Below are positions 22,671-35,146 of a stretch of 64,000 bases of DNA, in pieces. The stretch's first letter is position 1; each line of letters starts with the position of its first letter. The notes beneath the pieces are model-generated. The model searched no databases. It worked only from the letters and a program-made list of their open reading frames with translations, and was not told the DNA's origin. Source of the DNA: Blumeriella jaapii (lineage: Eukaryota > Ascomycota > Leotiomycetes > Helotiales > Drepanopezizaceae); contig VWND01000003.1 of NCBI GenBank assembly GCA_009599575.1, positions 1 through 64,000 of the forward strand, given 5' to 3'. The position numbers and the translations under genes are program-made.

Positions 22671-23425
22671 TTAGGGGTTTTTTTGAAGTTTTTGAAGTTT
22701 TTGAAGTTTTTGAAGTTTTTGAAGTTTTGGGAGTTTTAGGAGTTTTGGAAGTTTTGGTGGTTTTGGTAGTTTTGGGGGTTTTGAAGGTTTTGGAGGTTTT
22801 GATGGTTTTGGGGGTTTTGGGGGGGGGGTTTTGGGAGTTTTGATAATTTGGGTGGTGTATATGGTTTTGAAAAATTTTCAAAACTTTAATTAATTAAAGT
22901 TTTCGCGTAGCCTATAGCAACGATAATTTTAATTAAATAAATTATTCGAAAACTTTAATTAAATAAATTATTCGAAAACTTTAATTAAATAAATTATTCG
23001 AAAACTTTAATTAATTAAATTAAATTACAAAAAAAGACACTTACAGCAGAGGGCAGACTGATACACCGACTTATACTTATTCACCATATATACAAGATCC
23101 CGTGGGACAATTCACGGGCCGGAGCCATAGAATTTGCATGCAACTAGGTTTTATAAATAGAGTGGCGAAGCATTTAAAACAAAACGCCTGGCAACCCTTT
23201 TCCCGTGGCTTTACGAGTTCTCAATAGGATAAACAAAGGAATTAAACCTACAGAAACCATCAACCATTATATTATAAGTGCTTTAGGACTTTTGTCCCGA
23301 AAGCATACGATCGACTAGATTATATAAAATGTATAATTTTTTAAAGTTTATTTTGTGCGTATATGGGATTAGGCGAATATGGGTTTAAGCGAAAGTTAAA
23401 TTTTGCGACCGTACACGATTTTCTG
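22671..23425. other. Block 2 minisatellite and leader
   Basis: Counterpart of 12,605-13,360: G/T minisatellite (22,671-22,850), four ~26-bp repeats (about 22,890-23,020), then the hairpin-rich leader. The A/B-box-like segment is damaged here by C-to-T changes. Confidence 0.75.
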
Positions 23426-26400
23426 AACGTTTGCATTGCGATTAATAATAAATCGAATTGTATAAAATAAAGAAATTAAATAAGTTTTAATATTATATAA
23501 CCCAATATATAAAAAGAATTATACGATTCTATTAAGAAATGGGCTGGTATTTTACTAGTAAATACGAATACCGCAGGCTGTAGCATTAGGCTTTGGAGCC
23601 AAGCTATTCTTGATCCGTGCGTCAGTTCGTAAAACGCTTGCATTGCGATTAATAATAAATCGAATTTTTATAAAATAAAAAGAATTAAATAAGTTTTAAT
23701 ATTAATAACCTAAATATAAAAAGAATTGAACGATTCTATTAAGAAATGGGCTGGTGTTTTACTAGTAAATACGAATACCGCAGGCTGTAGAATTAGGCTT
23801 TGGAGCCAAGCTATTTTTGGTCCGTGCGTCAGTTCGTAAAACGCTTGCATTGCGATTAATAATAAATCGAATTTTATAAAATAAAAAGAATTAAATAAGT
23901 TTTAATATTAATAACCTAAATATAAAAAGAATTGAACGATTCTATTAAGAAATGGGCTGGTGTTTTACTAGTAAATACGAATACCGCAGGCTGTAGAATT
24001 AGGCTTTGGAGCCAAGCTATTCTTGGTCCGTGCGTCAGTTCGTAAAACGCTTGCATTGCGATTAATAATAAATCGAATTTTATAAAATAAAAAGAATTAA
24101 AAAAGTTTTAATATTAATAACCCAAATATAAAAAGAATTGAACGATTCTATTAAGAAATGGGCTGGTGTTTTACTAGTAAATACGAATACCGCAGGCTGT
24201 AGAATTAGGCTTTGGAGCCAAGCTTTTTATGGCCCGTGCGTCAGTTCGAAAAACGCTTGCATTGCGATTAATAATAAATCGAATTGTATGAAATAAGACG
24301 AATTAAATAAGTTTTAATATTAATAACCCAAATATAAAAAGAATTGAACGATTCTATTAAGAAATGGGCTGGTGTTTTACTAATAAATACGAATACCGCA
24401 GGCTATAGAATTAGGCTTTGAAGCCAAGTTATTCTTGGTCCGTGCGTTAATTCGTAGAACGTTTGCATTGCGATTAGTAATAGATCGAATTGTACAAAAT
24501 AAAACGAATTAAATAAGTTTTAATATTAATAACCCAAATATAAAAAGAATTAAACGATTTTATTAAGAAATGGGCTGGTGTTTTACTAATAAATACGAAT
24601 ACCGCAGGCTATAGAATTAGGCTTTGGAGCCAAGTTATTCTTGGTCCGTGCTTCAATTCGTAGAACGTTTGCATTGCGATTAGTAATAAATCGAATTGTA
24701 TGAAATAAAAAGAATTAAATAAGTTTTAATATTAATAACCCAAATATAAAAAGAATTAAACGATTTTATTAAGAAATGGGCTGGTGTTTTACTAGTAAAT
24801 ACGAATACCGCAGGCTGTAGAATTAGGCTTTGGAGCCAAGCTTTTTATGGCCCGTGCGTCAGTTCGAAGAACGCTTGCATTGCGATTAATAATAAATCGA
24901 ATTGTATGAAATAAGACGAATTAAATAAGTTTTAATATTAATAACCCAAATATAAAAAGAATTGAACGATTTTATTAAGAAATGGGCTGGTGTTTTACTA
25001 ATAAATACGAATACCGCAGGCTATAGAATTAGGCTTTGAAGCCAAGTTATTCTTGGTCCGTGCGTTAATTCGTAGAACGTTTGCATTGCGATTAGTAATA
25101 GATCGAATTGTACAAAATAAAAAAAGAATTAAATAAGTTTTAATATTAATAACCCAAAATATAAAAAGAATTAAACGATTCTATTAAGAAATGGGCTGGT
25201 GTTTTACTAGTAAATACGAATACCGCAGGCTGTAGAATTAGGCTTTGGAGCCAAGTTATTCTTGGTCCGTGCTTTAATTCGTAAAACGTTTGCATTGCGA
25301 TTAGTAATAGATCGAATTGTATAAAATAAAACGAATTAAATAAATTTTAATATTAATAAACCCAAATAAAAAAAAGAATTAAACGATTCTATTAAGAAAT
25401 GGGCTGGTGTTTTACTGGTAAATACGAATACCGCAGGCTATAGAATTAGGCTTTGAAGCCAAGTTATTCTTGGTCCGTGCGTTAATTCGTAAAACGTTTG
25501 CATTGCGATTAATAATAAATGGAATTGTACAAAATAAAAAGAATTAAATAAGTTTTAATATTAATAACCCAAATATAAAAAGAATTGAACGATTCTATTA
25601 AAAAATGGGCTGGTGTTTTACTAGTAAATACGAATACCGCAGGCTGTAGAATTAGGCTTTGGAGCCAAGTTATTCTTGGTCCGTGCTTTAATTCGTAAAA
25701 CGTTTGCATTGCGATTAGTAATAGATCGAATTGTACAAAATAAAACGAATTAAATAAGTTTTAATATTAATAACCCAAATATAAAAAAAATTAAACGATT
25801 CTATTAAGAAATGGGCTGGTGTTTTACTAGTAAATACGAATACCGCAGGCTATAGAATTAGGCTTTAGAGCCAAGTTATTCTTGGTCCGTGCTTTAATTC
25901 GTAGAACGTTTGCATTGCGATTAGTAATAGATCGAATTGTACAAAATAAAACGAATTAAATAAGTTTTATTATTAATAACCCAAATATAAAAAAAATTGA
26001 ACGATTTTATTAAGAAATGGGCTGGTGTTTTACTAGTAAATACGAATACCGCAGGCTGTAGAATTAGGCTTTGGAGCCAAGTTATTCTTGGTCCGTGCTT
26101 TAATTCGTAAAACGTTTGCATTGCGATTAGTAATAGATCGAATTGTACAAAATAAAAAAAAATTAAATAACTTTTAATATTAATAACCCAAATATAAAAA
26201 GAATTAAACGATTCTATTAAGAAATGGGCTAGTGTTTTACTAGTAAATACGAATACCGCAGGCTGTAGAATTAGGCTTTGGAGCCAAGTTATTCTTGGTC
26301 CGTGCTTTAATTCGTAGAACGTTTGCATTGCGATTAGTAATAGATCGAATTGTACAAAATAAAAAAAATTAAATAACTTTTAATATTAATAACCCAAATA

Positions 26401-27143
26401 TAAAAAGAATTAAACGATTCTATTAAGAAATGGGCTGGTGTTTTACTAGTAAATACGAATACCGCAGGCTGTAGAATTAGGCTTTGGAGCCAAGTTATTC
26501 TTGGTCCGTGCTTTAATTCGTAGAACGTTTGTATTGCGATTAGTAATAGATCGAATTGTACAAAATAAAAAGAATTAAATAACTTTTAATATTAATAACC
26601 CAAATATAAAAAGAATTGAACGATTTTATTAAGAAATGGGCTGGTGTTTTACTAGTAAATACGAATACCGCAGGCTGTAGAATTAGGCTTTGGAGCCAAG
26701 TTATTTTTGGTCCGTGCTTTAATTCGTAGAACGTTTGCATTGCGATTAGTAATAGATCGAATTGTACAAAATAAAAAAAATTAAATAACTTTTAATATTA
26801 ATAACTCAAATATAAAAAGAATTAAACGATTCTATTAAAAAATGGGCTGGTGTTTTACTAGTAAATACGAATACCGCAGGCTGTAGAATTAGGCTTTGGA
26901 GCCAAGTTATTCTTGGTCCGTGCTTTAATTCGTAGAACGTTTGCATTGCGATTAGTAATAGATCGAATTGTACAAAATAAAAAGAATTAAATAAGTTTTA
27001 ATATTAATAACCCAAATATAAAAAGAATTGAACGATTTTATTAAGAAATGGGCTGGTGTTTTACTAGTAAATACGAATACCGCAGGCTGTAGAATTAGGC
27101 TTTGGAGCCAAGTTATTCTTGGTCCGTGCGTTAATTCGTAGAG
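23426..27143. repeat. 206-bp satellite, eighteen monomers (block 2)
   Basis: Largest 206-bp array in the window. It includes recognisable variants also found in blocks 3 and 4, such as one with TTACTGGTAAATACG (near 25,412). A frame of 135 codons at 25,921-26,328 arises where small indels bring two monomers into register. Confidence 0.92.
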
Positions 27144-28289
27144 ATTTAAATAACGTTATTATTAATTAATAATATTTATAAGCTTTTGCGTATAAAATAT
27201 TAATAATTTGTAAGCTAAATACGAATTTAATTTTATTTTTAAAATCGAAAAATTCTTGCGAAAAAACCGATTTAGTAACCAAAAAAAGTCGGGTACCAGG
27301 GTCTGCCAAGATTAGGGTTAAAAGGGGGGGTTATTACAACTTTTTAATTTATTAATCGTATTTATAAGCTTTTGCGTATAAAAGATTAATAATTAATAAG
27401 CTGAATACAAATATAATTTTATTTTTAAAATCGAATAATCTTTGCGAAAAAACCGACCTGGTGACCAAAGAAAGTCGGTTACCAGGGTCTGCCAAGATTA
27501 GGGTTAGAGGGGGGGTTATTACAACTTTTTAATTTATTAATCGTATTTATAAGCTTTTGCGTACAAAAGATTAATAATTATTAAATTGAATACAAATATA
27601 ATTTTATTTTTAAAATCGAATAATCTTTGCGAAAAAACCGACCTGGTGACCAAAGAAAGTCGGTTACCAAAGTCTGCCAAGATTAGGGTTAAAAGGGGGG
27701 GGGTTATTACAACGTTTTAATTTATTAATCGTATTTATAAGCTTTTGCGTATAAAAGATTAATAATTAATAAGCTGAATACAAATATAATTTTATTTTTA
27801 AAATCGAATAATCTTTGCGAAAAAACCGACCTGGTGACCAAAGAAAGTCGGTTACCAGGGTCTGCCAAGATTAGGGTTAGAGGGGGGGTTATTACAACTT
27901 TTTAATTTATTAATCGTATTTATAAGTTTTTGCGTACAAAAGATTAATAATTAATAAGCTGAATACAAATATAATTTTATTTTTAAAATCGAATAATTTT
28001 TGCGAAAAAACCGACCTGGTGACCAAAGAAAATTGGTTACCAGGGTCTGCCAAGATTAAGGTTAGAAAGGGGTAGTAATAACTTTTTAATTAATTAATAG
28101 TATTTGTAAGCTTTTGCGTACAAAAGATAAATAATTAATAAGCTGAATACGAATATAATTTTATTTTTCAAATCGAATAATTTTTGCGAAAAAACCGACC
28201 TGGTGACCAAAGAAAGTTGGTCACCAGGGTCTGCCAAGACTGGTCACCAACGTTGGTGACCACCAAAATTCTCTCGCTTATAATATTAG
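27144..28289. repeat. 186-bp satellite (block 2)
   Basis: Six monomers with the GATTAGGGTTAG seed and G runs of about six to nine. The fifth has a shortened G run (AGAAAGGGGTAG near 28,065). Ends in the two palindromic sites. Confidence 0.9.
28200..28227. promoter_or_regulatory. Terminal 11-6-11 inverted repeat, orientation A
   Basis: Perfect arms CTGGTGACCAA and TTGGTCACCAG around the spacer AGAAAG, followed by the 22-bp palindrome. Confidence 0.6.
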
Positions 28290-28375
28290 GGGTGGAAAAT
28301 ACTTGAATGTTTGACATATCGAATTTTTTTAAAAAAAATCGTATAATCGAAGAAATTCGAAGAAAATAAAAATAA

Positions 28376-29123
28376 GTTTTTTTAGAGGTTTTTTTGAAGT
28401 TTTTAAAGTTTTTGAAGTTTTTGAAGTTTTGGGAGTTTTGGGAGTTTTGGAAGTTTTGGTAGTTTTGATAGTTTTGGAGGTTTTGGAGGTTTTTGGAGGT
28501 TTTGGTGGTTTTGGGGGTTTTGAGGGGGGGGTTTTGGGAGTTTTGATAATTTGGGTGGTGTGTGGTTTTGAAAAATTTTCAAAACTTTAATTAATTAAAG
28601 TTTTCGCGTAGCCTATAGCAACGATAATTTTAATTAAATAAATTATTCGAAAACTTTAATTAAATAAATTATTCGAAAACTTTAATTAATTAAATTATTC
28701 GAAAACTTTAATTAATTAAATTAAATTACAAAAAAGACATTTACAGCAGAGGGCAGATTGATACACCGACTTATACTTATTCACCATATATACAAAACCC
28801 CGTGGGACAATTTACGGGCCGGAGCTATAAAATTTGCATGCAACTAGGTTTTATAAATAAAGTGGCGGAGCATTAAGGCAGAACGCCTGGCAACCCTTTT
28901 CCCGTGGCTTTACGGGTTCTTAATAGAGTAACGAAGGAATTGAACTTATAAAAACTATTAACCATTATACCATAAGTGCTTTAGGACTTTTGTCCCGAAA
29001 GCATACGAACGATTAGGTTATATAAAATATATAATTTTTTAAAGTTTATTTTGTGCGTATATGGGATTAAGCGAATATGGGTTTAAGCGAAAGTTAAATT
29101 TTGCGACCGTGCACGATTTTCTG
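28376..29123. other. Block 3 minisatellite and leader
   Basis: G/T minisatellite (28,376-28,560), four ~26-bp repeats (about 28,600-28,725) and the leader with hairpins, as in block 1. The block begins only about 86 bases to the left of this segment. Confidence 0.7.
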
Positions 29124-31806
29124 AACGTTTGCATTGCGATTAATAATAAATCGAATTGTATAAAATAAAAAAAATTAAATAAGTTTTAATATTAATAACC
29201 CAAATATAAAAAGAATTATACGATTCTATTAAAAAATGGGCTGGTATTTTACTAGTAAATACGAATACCGCAGGCTGTAGCATTAGGCTTTGGAGCCAAG
29301 CTATTCTTGGTCCGTGCGTCAGTTCGTAAAACGCTTGCATTGCGATTAATAATAAATCGAATTATATAAAATAAAAAGAATTAAATAAGTTTTAATATTA
29401 ATAACCCAAATATAAAAAGAATTGAACGATTCTATTAAGAAATGGGCTGGTGTTTTACTAGTAAATACGAATACCGCAGGCTGTAGAATTAGGCTTTGGA
29501 GCCAAGCTATTCTTGGTCCGTGCGTCAGTTCGTAAAACGCTTGCATTGCGATTAATAATAAATCGAATTTTATAAAATAAAAAGAATTAAAAAAGTTTTA
29601 ATATTAATAACCCAAATATAAAAAGAATTGAACGATTCTATTAAGAAATGGGCTGGTGTTTTACTAGTAAATACGAATACCGCAGGCTGTAGAATTAGGC
29701 TTTGGAGCCAAGCTTTTTATGGCCCGTGCGTCAGTTCGAAAAAACGCTTGCATTGCGATTAATAATAAATCGAATTGTATGAAATAAGACGAATTAAATA
29801 AGTTTTAATATTAATAACCCAAATATAAAAAGAATTGAACGATTCTATTAAGAAATGGGCTGGTGTTTTACTAATAAATACGAATACCGCAGGCTATAGA
29901 ATTAGGCTTTGAAGCCAAGTTATTCTTGGTCCGTGCGTTAATTCGTAGAACGTTTGCATTGCGATTAGTAATAGATCGAATTGTACAAAATAAAACGAAT
30001 TAAATAAATTTTAATATTAATAACCCAAATATAAAAAGAATTAAACGATTTTATTAAGAAATGGGCTGGTGTTTTACTAGTAAATACGAATACCGCAGGC
30101 TATAGAATTAGGCTTTGGAGCCAAGTTATTCTTGGTCCGTGCTTCAATTCGTAAAACGTTTGCATTGCGATTAGTAATAAATCGAATTGTATGAAATAAA
30201 AAGAATTAAATAAGTTTTAATATTAATAACCCAAATATAAAAAGAATTAAACGATTTTATTAAGAAATGGGCTGGTGTTTTACTAGTAAATACGAATACC
30301 GCAGGCTGTAGAATTAGGCTTTGGAGCCAAGCTTTTTATGGCCCGTGCGTCAGTTCGAAGAACGCTTGCATTGCGATTAATAATAAATCGAATTGTATGA
30401 AATAAGACGAATTTAAATAAGTTTTAATATTAATAACCCAAATATAAAAAGAATTGAACGATTTTATTAAGAAATGGGCTGGTGTTTTACTAATAAATAC
30501 GAATACCGCAGGCTATAGAATTAGGCTTTGAAGCCAAGTTATTCTTGGTCCGTGCGTTAATTCGTAGAACGTTTGCATTGCGATTAGTAATAGATCGAAT
30601 TGTACAAAATAAAAAGAATTAAATAAGTTTTAATATTAATAACCCAAATATAAAAAGAATTAAACGATTCTATTAAGAAATGGGCTGGTGTTTTACTAGT
30701 AAATACGAATACCGCAGGCTGTAGAATTAGGCTTTGAAGCCAAGTTATTCTTGGTCCGTGCTTTAATTCGTAAAACGTTTGCATTGCGATTAGTAATAGA
30801 TCGAATTGTATAAAATAAAACGAATTAAATAAATTTTAATATTAATAACCCAAATATAAAAAGAATTAAACGATTCTATTAAGAAATGGGCTGGTGTTTT
30901 ACTGGTAAATACGAATACCGCAGGCTATAGAATTAGGCTTTGAAGCCAAGTTATTCTTGGTCCGTGCGTTAATTCGTAAAACGTTTGCATTGCGATTAAT
31001 AATAAATGGAATTGTACAAAATAAAAAGAATTAAATAAGTTTTAATATTAATAACCCAAATATAAAAAGAATTGAACGATTCTATTAAAAAATGGGCTGG
31101 TGTTTTACTAGTAAATACGAATACCGCAGGCTGTAGAATTAGGCTTTGGAGCCAAATTATTCTTGGTCCGTGCTTTAATTCGTAAAACGTTTGCATTACG
31201 ATTAGTAATAGATCGAATTGTACAAAATAAAACGAATTAAATAAGTTTTAATATTAATAACCCAAATATAAAAAGAATTAAAACGATTCTATTAAGAAAT
31301 GGGCTGGTGTTTTACTAGTAAATACGAATACCGCAGGCTATAAAATTAGGCTTTGGAGCCAAGTTATTCTTGGTCCGTGCTTTAATTCGTAGAACGTTTG
31401 CATTGCGATTAGTAATAGATCGAATTGTACAAAATAAGACGAATTAAATAAGTTTTTATTATTAATAACCCAAATATAAAAAAAATTGAACGATTTTATT
31501 AAGAAATGGGCTGGTGTTTTACTAGTAAATACGAATACCGCAGGCTGTAGAATTAGGCTTTGGAGCCAAGTTATTCTTGGTCCGTGCTTCAATTCGTAGA
31601 ACGTTTGCATTGCGATTAGTAATAAATCGAATTGTACAAAATAAGACGAATTAAATAAGTTTTAATATTAATAACCCAAATATAAAAAGAATTGAACGAT
31701 TCTATTAAGAAATGGGCTGGTGTTTACTAGTAAATACGAATACCGCAGGCTGTAGAATTAGGCTTTGGAGCCAAGTTATTTTTGGTCCGTGCGTTAATTC
31801 GTAGAG
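29124..31806. repeat. 206-bp satellite, thirteen monomers (block 3)
   Basis: Monomer variants occur in the same order as in block 4 (35,147-37,833), including the TTACTGGTAAATACG variant at position nine in both. This points to a shared duplication rather than independent amplification. Confidence 0.9.
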
Positions 31807-31939
31807 ACTTAAATAACGTTATTATTAATTAATAATATTTATAAGCTTTTGCGTATAAAATATTAATAATTTGTAAGCTAAATACGAATTTAATTTTATT
31901 TTTAAAATCGAAAAATTCTTGCGAAAAAACCGATTTTTA

Positions 31940-34323
31940 AAATTTATTAATATTTATAATAAAATAAACCATTTCCAATATCAAAAATAATTCTTTTTTT
32001 TTTTACGCGAATTACAATTTCTAAATGAAGTAAGTTCGGTTCCTCGAATAGGTAAACTATAATTTAAATAAAAATCAATCAAAAATAACTTTTTTAAATT
32101 GAAATTTAATTTTAAATAAGCTTTAATTGCTTAGGGTTTAATTTGTAATTTTTAATTCGAAAAATTATAAAAACGAATTCGTAATTCTGACGATTTAATA
32201 ATTTTATTAAATAACCATTTATCGTTTGCTTTTTTATTAGGATGTAAATTTTTAAAAGATAAAAAAGGCGTCGTATTATTACGATTTTCGTATTTTGCAA
32301 AATCATTTAACGTAATATAACTATATTCGCTTTCTGAAATATTAAAAAGAAAATCGTTTTTTAATATTTGCTCGGTTTTTAAAATTAATTTTTTAAATAC
32401 AAATCGCAAATTGTTAATACTTAAAACAACGTTTTTATAACTAACTGTATTTTCAGTCAAATTATGAATTGTAATATTGCTATTGCTTGAAAGATTTTTA
32501 TTTACAATAAAACAAAACGATCGGTATAATAGCAATTCGCTTAATGCAATATTCGAATTATTTTTAAAAAAATTATTTATTAATTTAATTAAAATATTAT
32601 TTAAATTACTTTGAGAATTACAAACAAAAATATTTATAGCTTTATTTAAAAATATTAATTGCGAGCAATATATAAAATTTAAAATAATAGCCAGATAAAT
32701 TTAGAATATTTCGTAAAGTAAAATTAAATCTTAACCTTTTAATTACAAAATAAGCGTTAATAAAACTTTCGAATATATTTAAATTTTGTTTTTAAATTAA
32801 AATTTCAAAAATAATATTATTTAATAATTTTTGAAATTCGATTAACACAAAAATTACGATCAGTTTCAGAATTTTTATATTTTTTTAAAAATGAAATATA
32901 AGAATTTTGCTTTGTATCTACGTTTAATAATCTTCCAAAAAACTAAGAATTATTCGAAGTATTGCTATTATTACTAATATTACTTAAATTGCTATTATCC
33001 GATAATATAAATTTATTGCTTATAAAATTATCGAATTTAATTTCAGAATTATTACTCGATAAATCGTCGATTAAAATTCGATTATTATAAACTTTATTTA
33101 TATTTCGATTAATAGTTTTTATGAAATTTTTCGATAAAACTTCAATTTTTGAATCGTTTATATAATTAATCGCTTATAATAATAAATCGTTAATTTTTTC
33201 TTTTAGTTTTGTATCGATTTTAAAAATCGGTTTATTAGTTTTATATAATTTTAAATTATAACTACGAAAGAAAAAAGTAATAAAATTATTAAAAAAAGCA
33301 AAATAATCGACGCGAGATTTCGATATAAATAATATTTTAAATTCTTTATTATTTATTTTATTAGGCTTAAAATTATTTAAAATATTTAAATAACTTTTAT
33401 TTATCCAAGTAATTTTATCTAAACTTAAATAAAGAATTTCTTAAATATTATCGATTATAAATTTAATTAATTCGTCGTTTTTATTTTAATTATATAATTC
33501 ATATAAATCGTATAATTCTTGCGGCTTATAATTTTGAATAAATTCAGCATATCGATTTTTTTTGCTTGAAAATTGGTTAAATTATCGCTAAGATTTATTT
33601 TAGACGAATTTAAATTTTCGTAAAATAAAGATTTTTTCAAATTTAATTCTTCGATTAATAAATTTTAAATTATTAACAAATCAGATGATAAATCTTCTGA
33701 AATCTTATTAAAATAAATATTATTTTCGATTTCGTTTACTAAATTATCAATTTGTTTAACTTCGAAATACCATCTATTTCTTTCAAATGATTAAGTAGTT
33801 ATATAATTAAATAATATTTATTAATATTATTTGCAACAATAATTTCGATTTTATTTGTATAAATTTTTTTAATATGTTTTTTAATATTTATACGATTTGC
33901 TAGAATTAAAAAAACAAAAATCGTATTTAAAATTGTTTTGCGATATTTCGAGTTCTGGAAAAGGTTTTAAATCGAATTTTAATGAAAAAAAAAAAGTCGT
34001 ATTAATTCTAAACTGTTTTTCAAAGATTCGATTTTTAACGATTAATAAATAATTAAGCCTTGTTTAATTAATTTATTTCGATCGTTTTTTGAAATTGAAT
34101 GGAAATGGTTTTTACGTATATATTATTCAAATTCAGTAATAAATAAATTACAAAATAAACAAAGCAATAATTCAAAATTTATATAATAAAATAAAAATTA
34201 AAAATCAGGTAAATCTTGAAACGCTTGTTTAGGATTTAAATCGTTAGTAGTACGAAAGTTACTAAAATAATAAATATTAGCGCTGTTTATCAAAAGGGTG
34301 GAAAATACTTGAATGTTTGACAT
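31940..34323 (-). pseudogene. Truncated, RIP-degraded gene copy (N-terminal and central part only)
   Basis: Collinear with block 1 from about 10,185 to 12,540. The helicase domain and the recombinase-like H/Y motifs are absent because the copy stops at the block 3/4 junction. It has many stops plus small indels, for example an A run near 33,990. It retains TGG at the site of the block 1 nonsense codon (near 33,768), which makes two paralogues against one. The start ATG equivalent is at 34,321-34,323. Confidence 0.88.
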
Positions 34324-34379
34324 ATCGAATTTTTTTAAAAAAAATCGTATAATCGAAGAAATTCGAAGAAAATAAAAAT

Positions 34380-35146
34380 AAGTTTTTTTAGAGGTTTTTT
34401 TGAAGTTTTTAAAGTTTTTGAAGTTTTTGAAGTTTTGGGAGTTTTGGGAGTTTGGGAGTTTGGAAGTTTTGGTAGTTTTGGTAGTTTTGGGGGGTTTTGG
34501 AGGTTTTGGAGGTTTTGGTGGTTTTGGGGGTTTTGAGGGGGGGTTTTGGGAGTTTTGATAATTTGGGGGTGGTGTGTGTGGTGGTTTTGAAAAATTTTCA
34601 AAACTTTAATTAATTAAAGTTTTCGCGTAGCCTATAGCAACGATAATTTTAATTAAATAAATTATTCGAAAACTTTAATTAAATAAATTATTCGAAAACT
34701 TTAATTAATTAAATTATTCGAAAACTTTAATTAATTATTAATTAAATTACAAAAAAGACATTTACAGCAAAGGGCAGATTGATAACACCGACTTATACTT
34801 ATTCACCATATATACAAAACCCCGTGGGACAATTTACGGGCCGGAGCTATAAAATTTGCATGCAACTAGGTTCTATAAATAAAGTGGCGGAGCATTAAGG
34901 CAGAACGCCTGGCAACCCTTTTCCCGTGGCTTTACGGGTTCTCAATAGGGTAACGAAGGAATTGAACTTATAAAAACTATTAACCATTATACCATAAGTG
35001 CTTTAGGACTTTTTGTCCCGAAAGCATACGAACGATTAGGTTATATAAAATATATAATTTTTTAAAGTTTATTTTGTGCGTATATGGGATTAGGCGAATA
35101 TGGGTTTAAGCGAAAGTTAAATTTTGCGACCGTGCACGATTTTCTG
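34380..35146. other. Block 4 minisatellite and leader
   Basis: G/T minisatellite (34,380-34,580), ~26-bp repeats and hairpin-rich leader. The minisatellite length puts its K/P/T frame out of register with the downstream finger region, which argues that this tract is not normally translated. Confidence 0.7.

Larger units (their letters stand above)
16781..28289 (-). mobile_element. Block 2: complete but mutated module
   Basis: Same order as block 1, joined directly to its terminus (ATAATATTAG then TTATGGCCCC). It has eighteen 206-bp monomers (about 23,426-27,143) and the 186-bp array (27,144-28,289), ending at the shared terminus. It differs from block 1 mainly by C-to-T and G-to-A changes at CpA, CpT and their complements, while CpG sites are kept. 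Confidence 0.75.
28290..31935 (-). mobile_element. Block 3: truncated module lacking the gene
   Basis: Starts immediately after the block 2 terminus at GGGTGGAAAATACTTGAATG, which lies about nine codons inside the gene. The rest of the gene is missing. It retains the start-codon region (ATG at 28,315-28,317), G/T minisatellite, leader, thirteen 206-bp monomers (29,124-31,806) and part of one 186-bp monomer. It then joins block 4 near 31,931-31,941 across a short shared CGATTT/TTTAA sequence, so its constant end has been lost. Confidence 0.7.
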
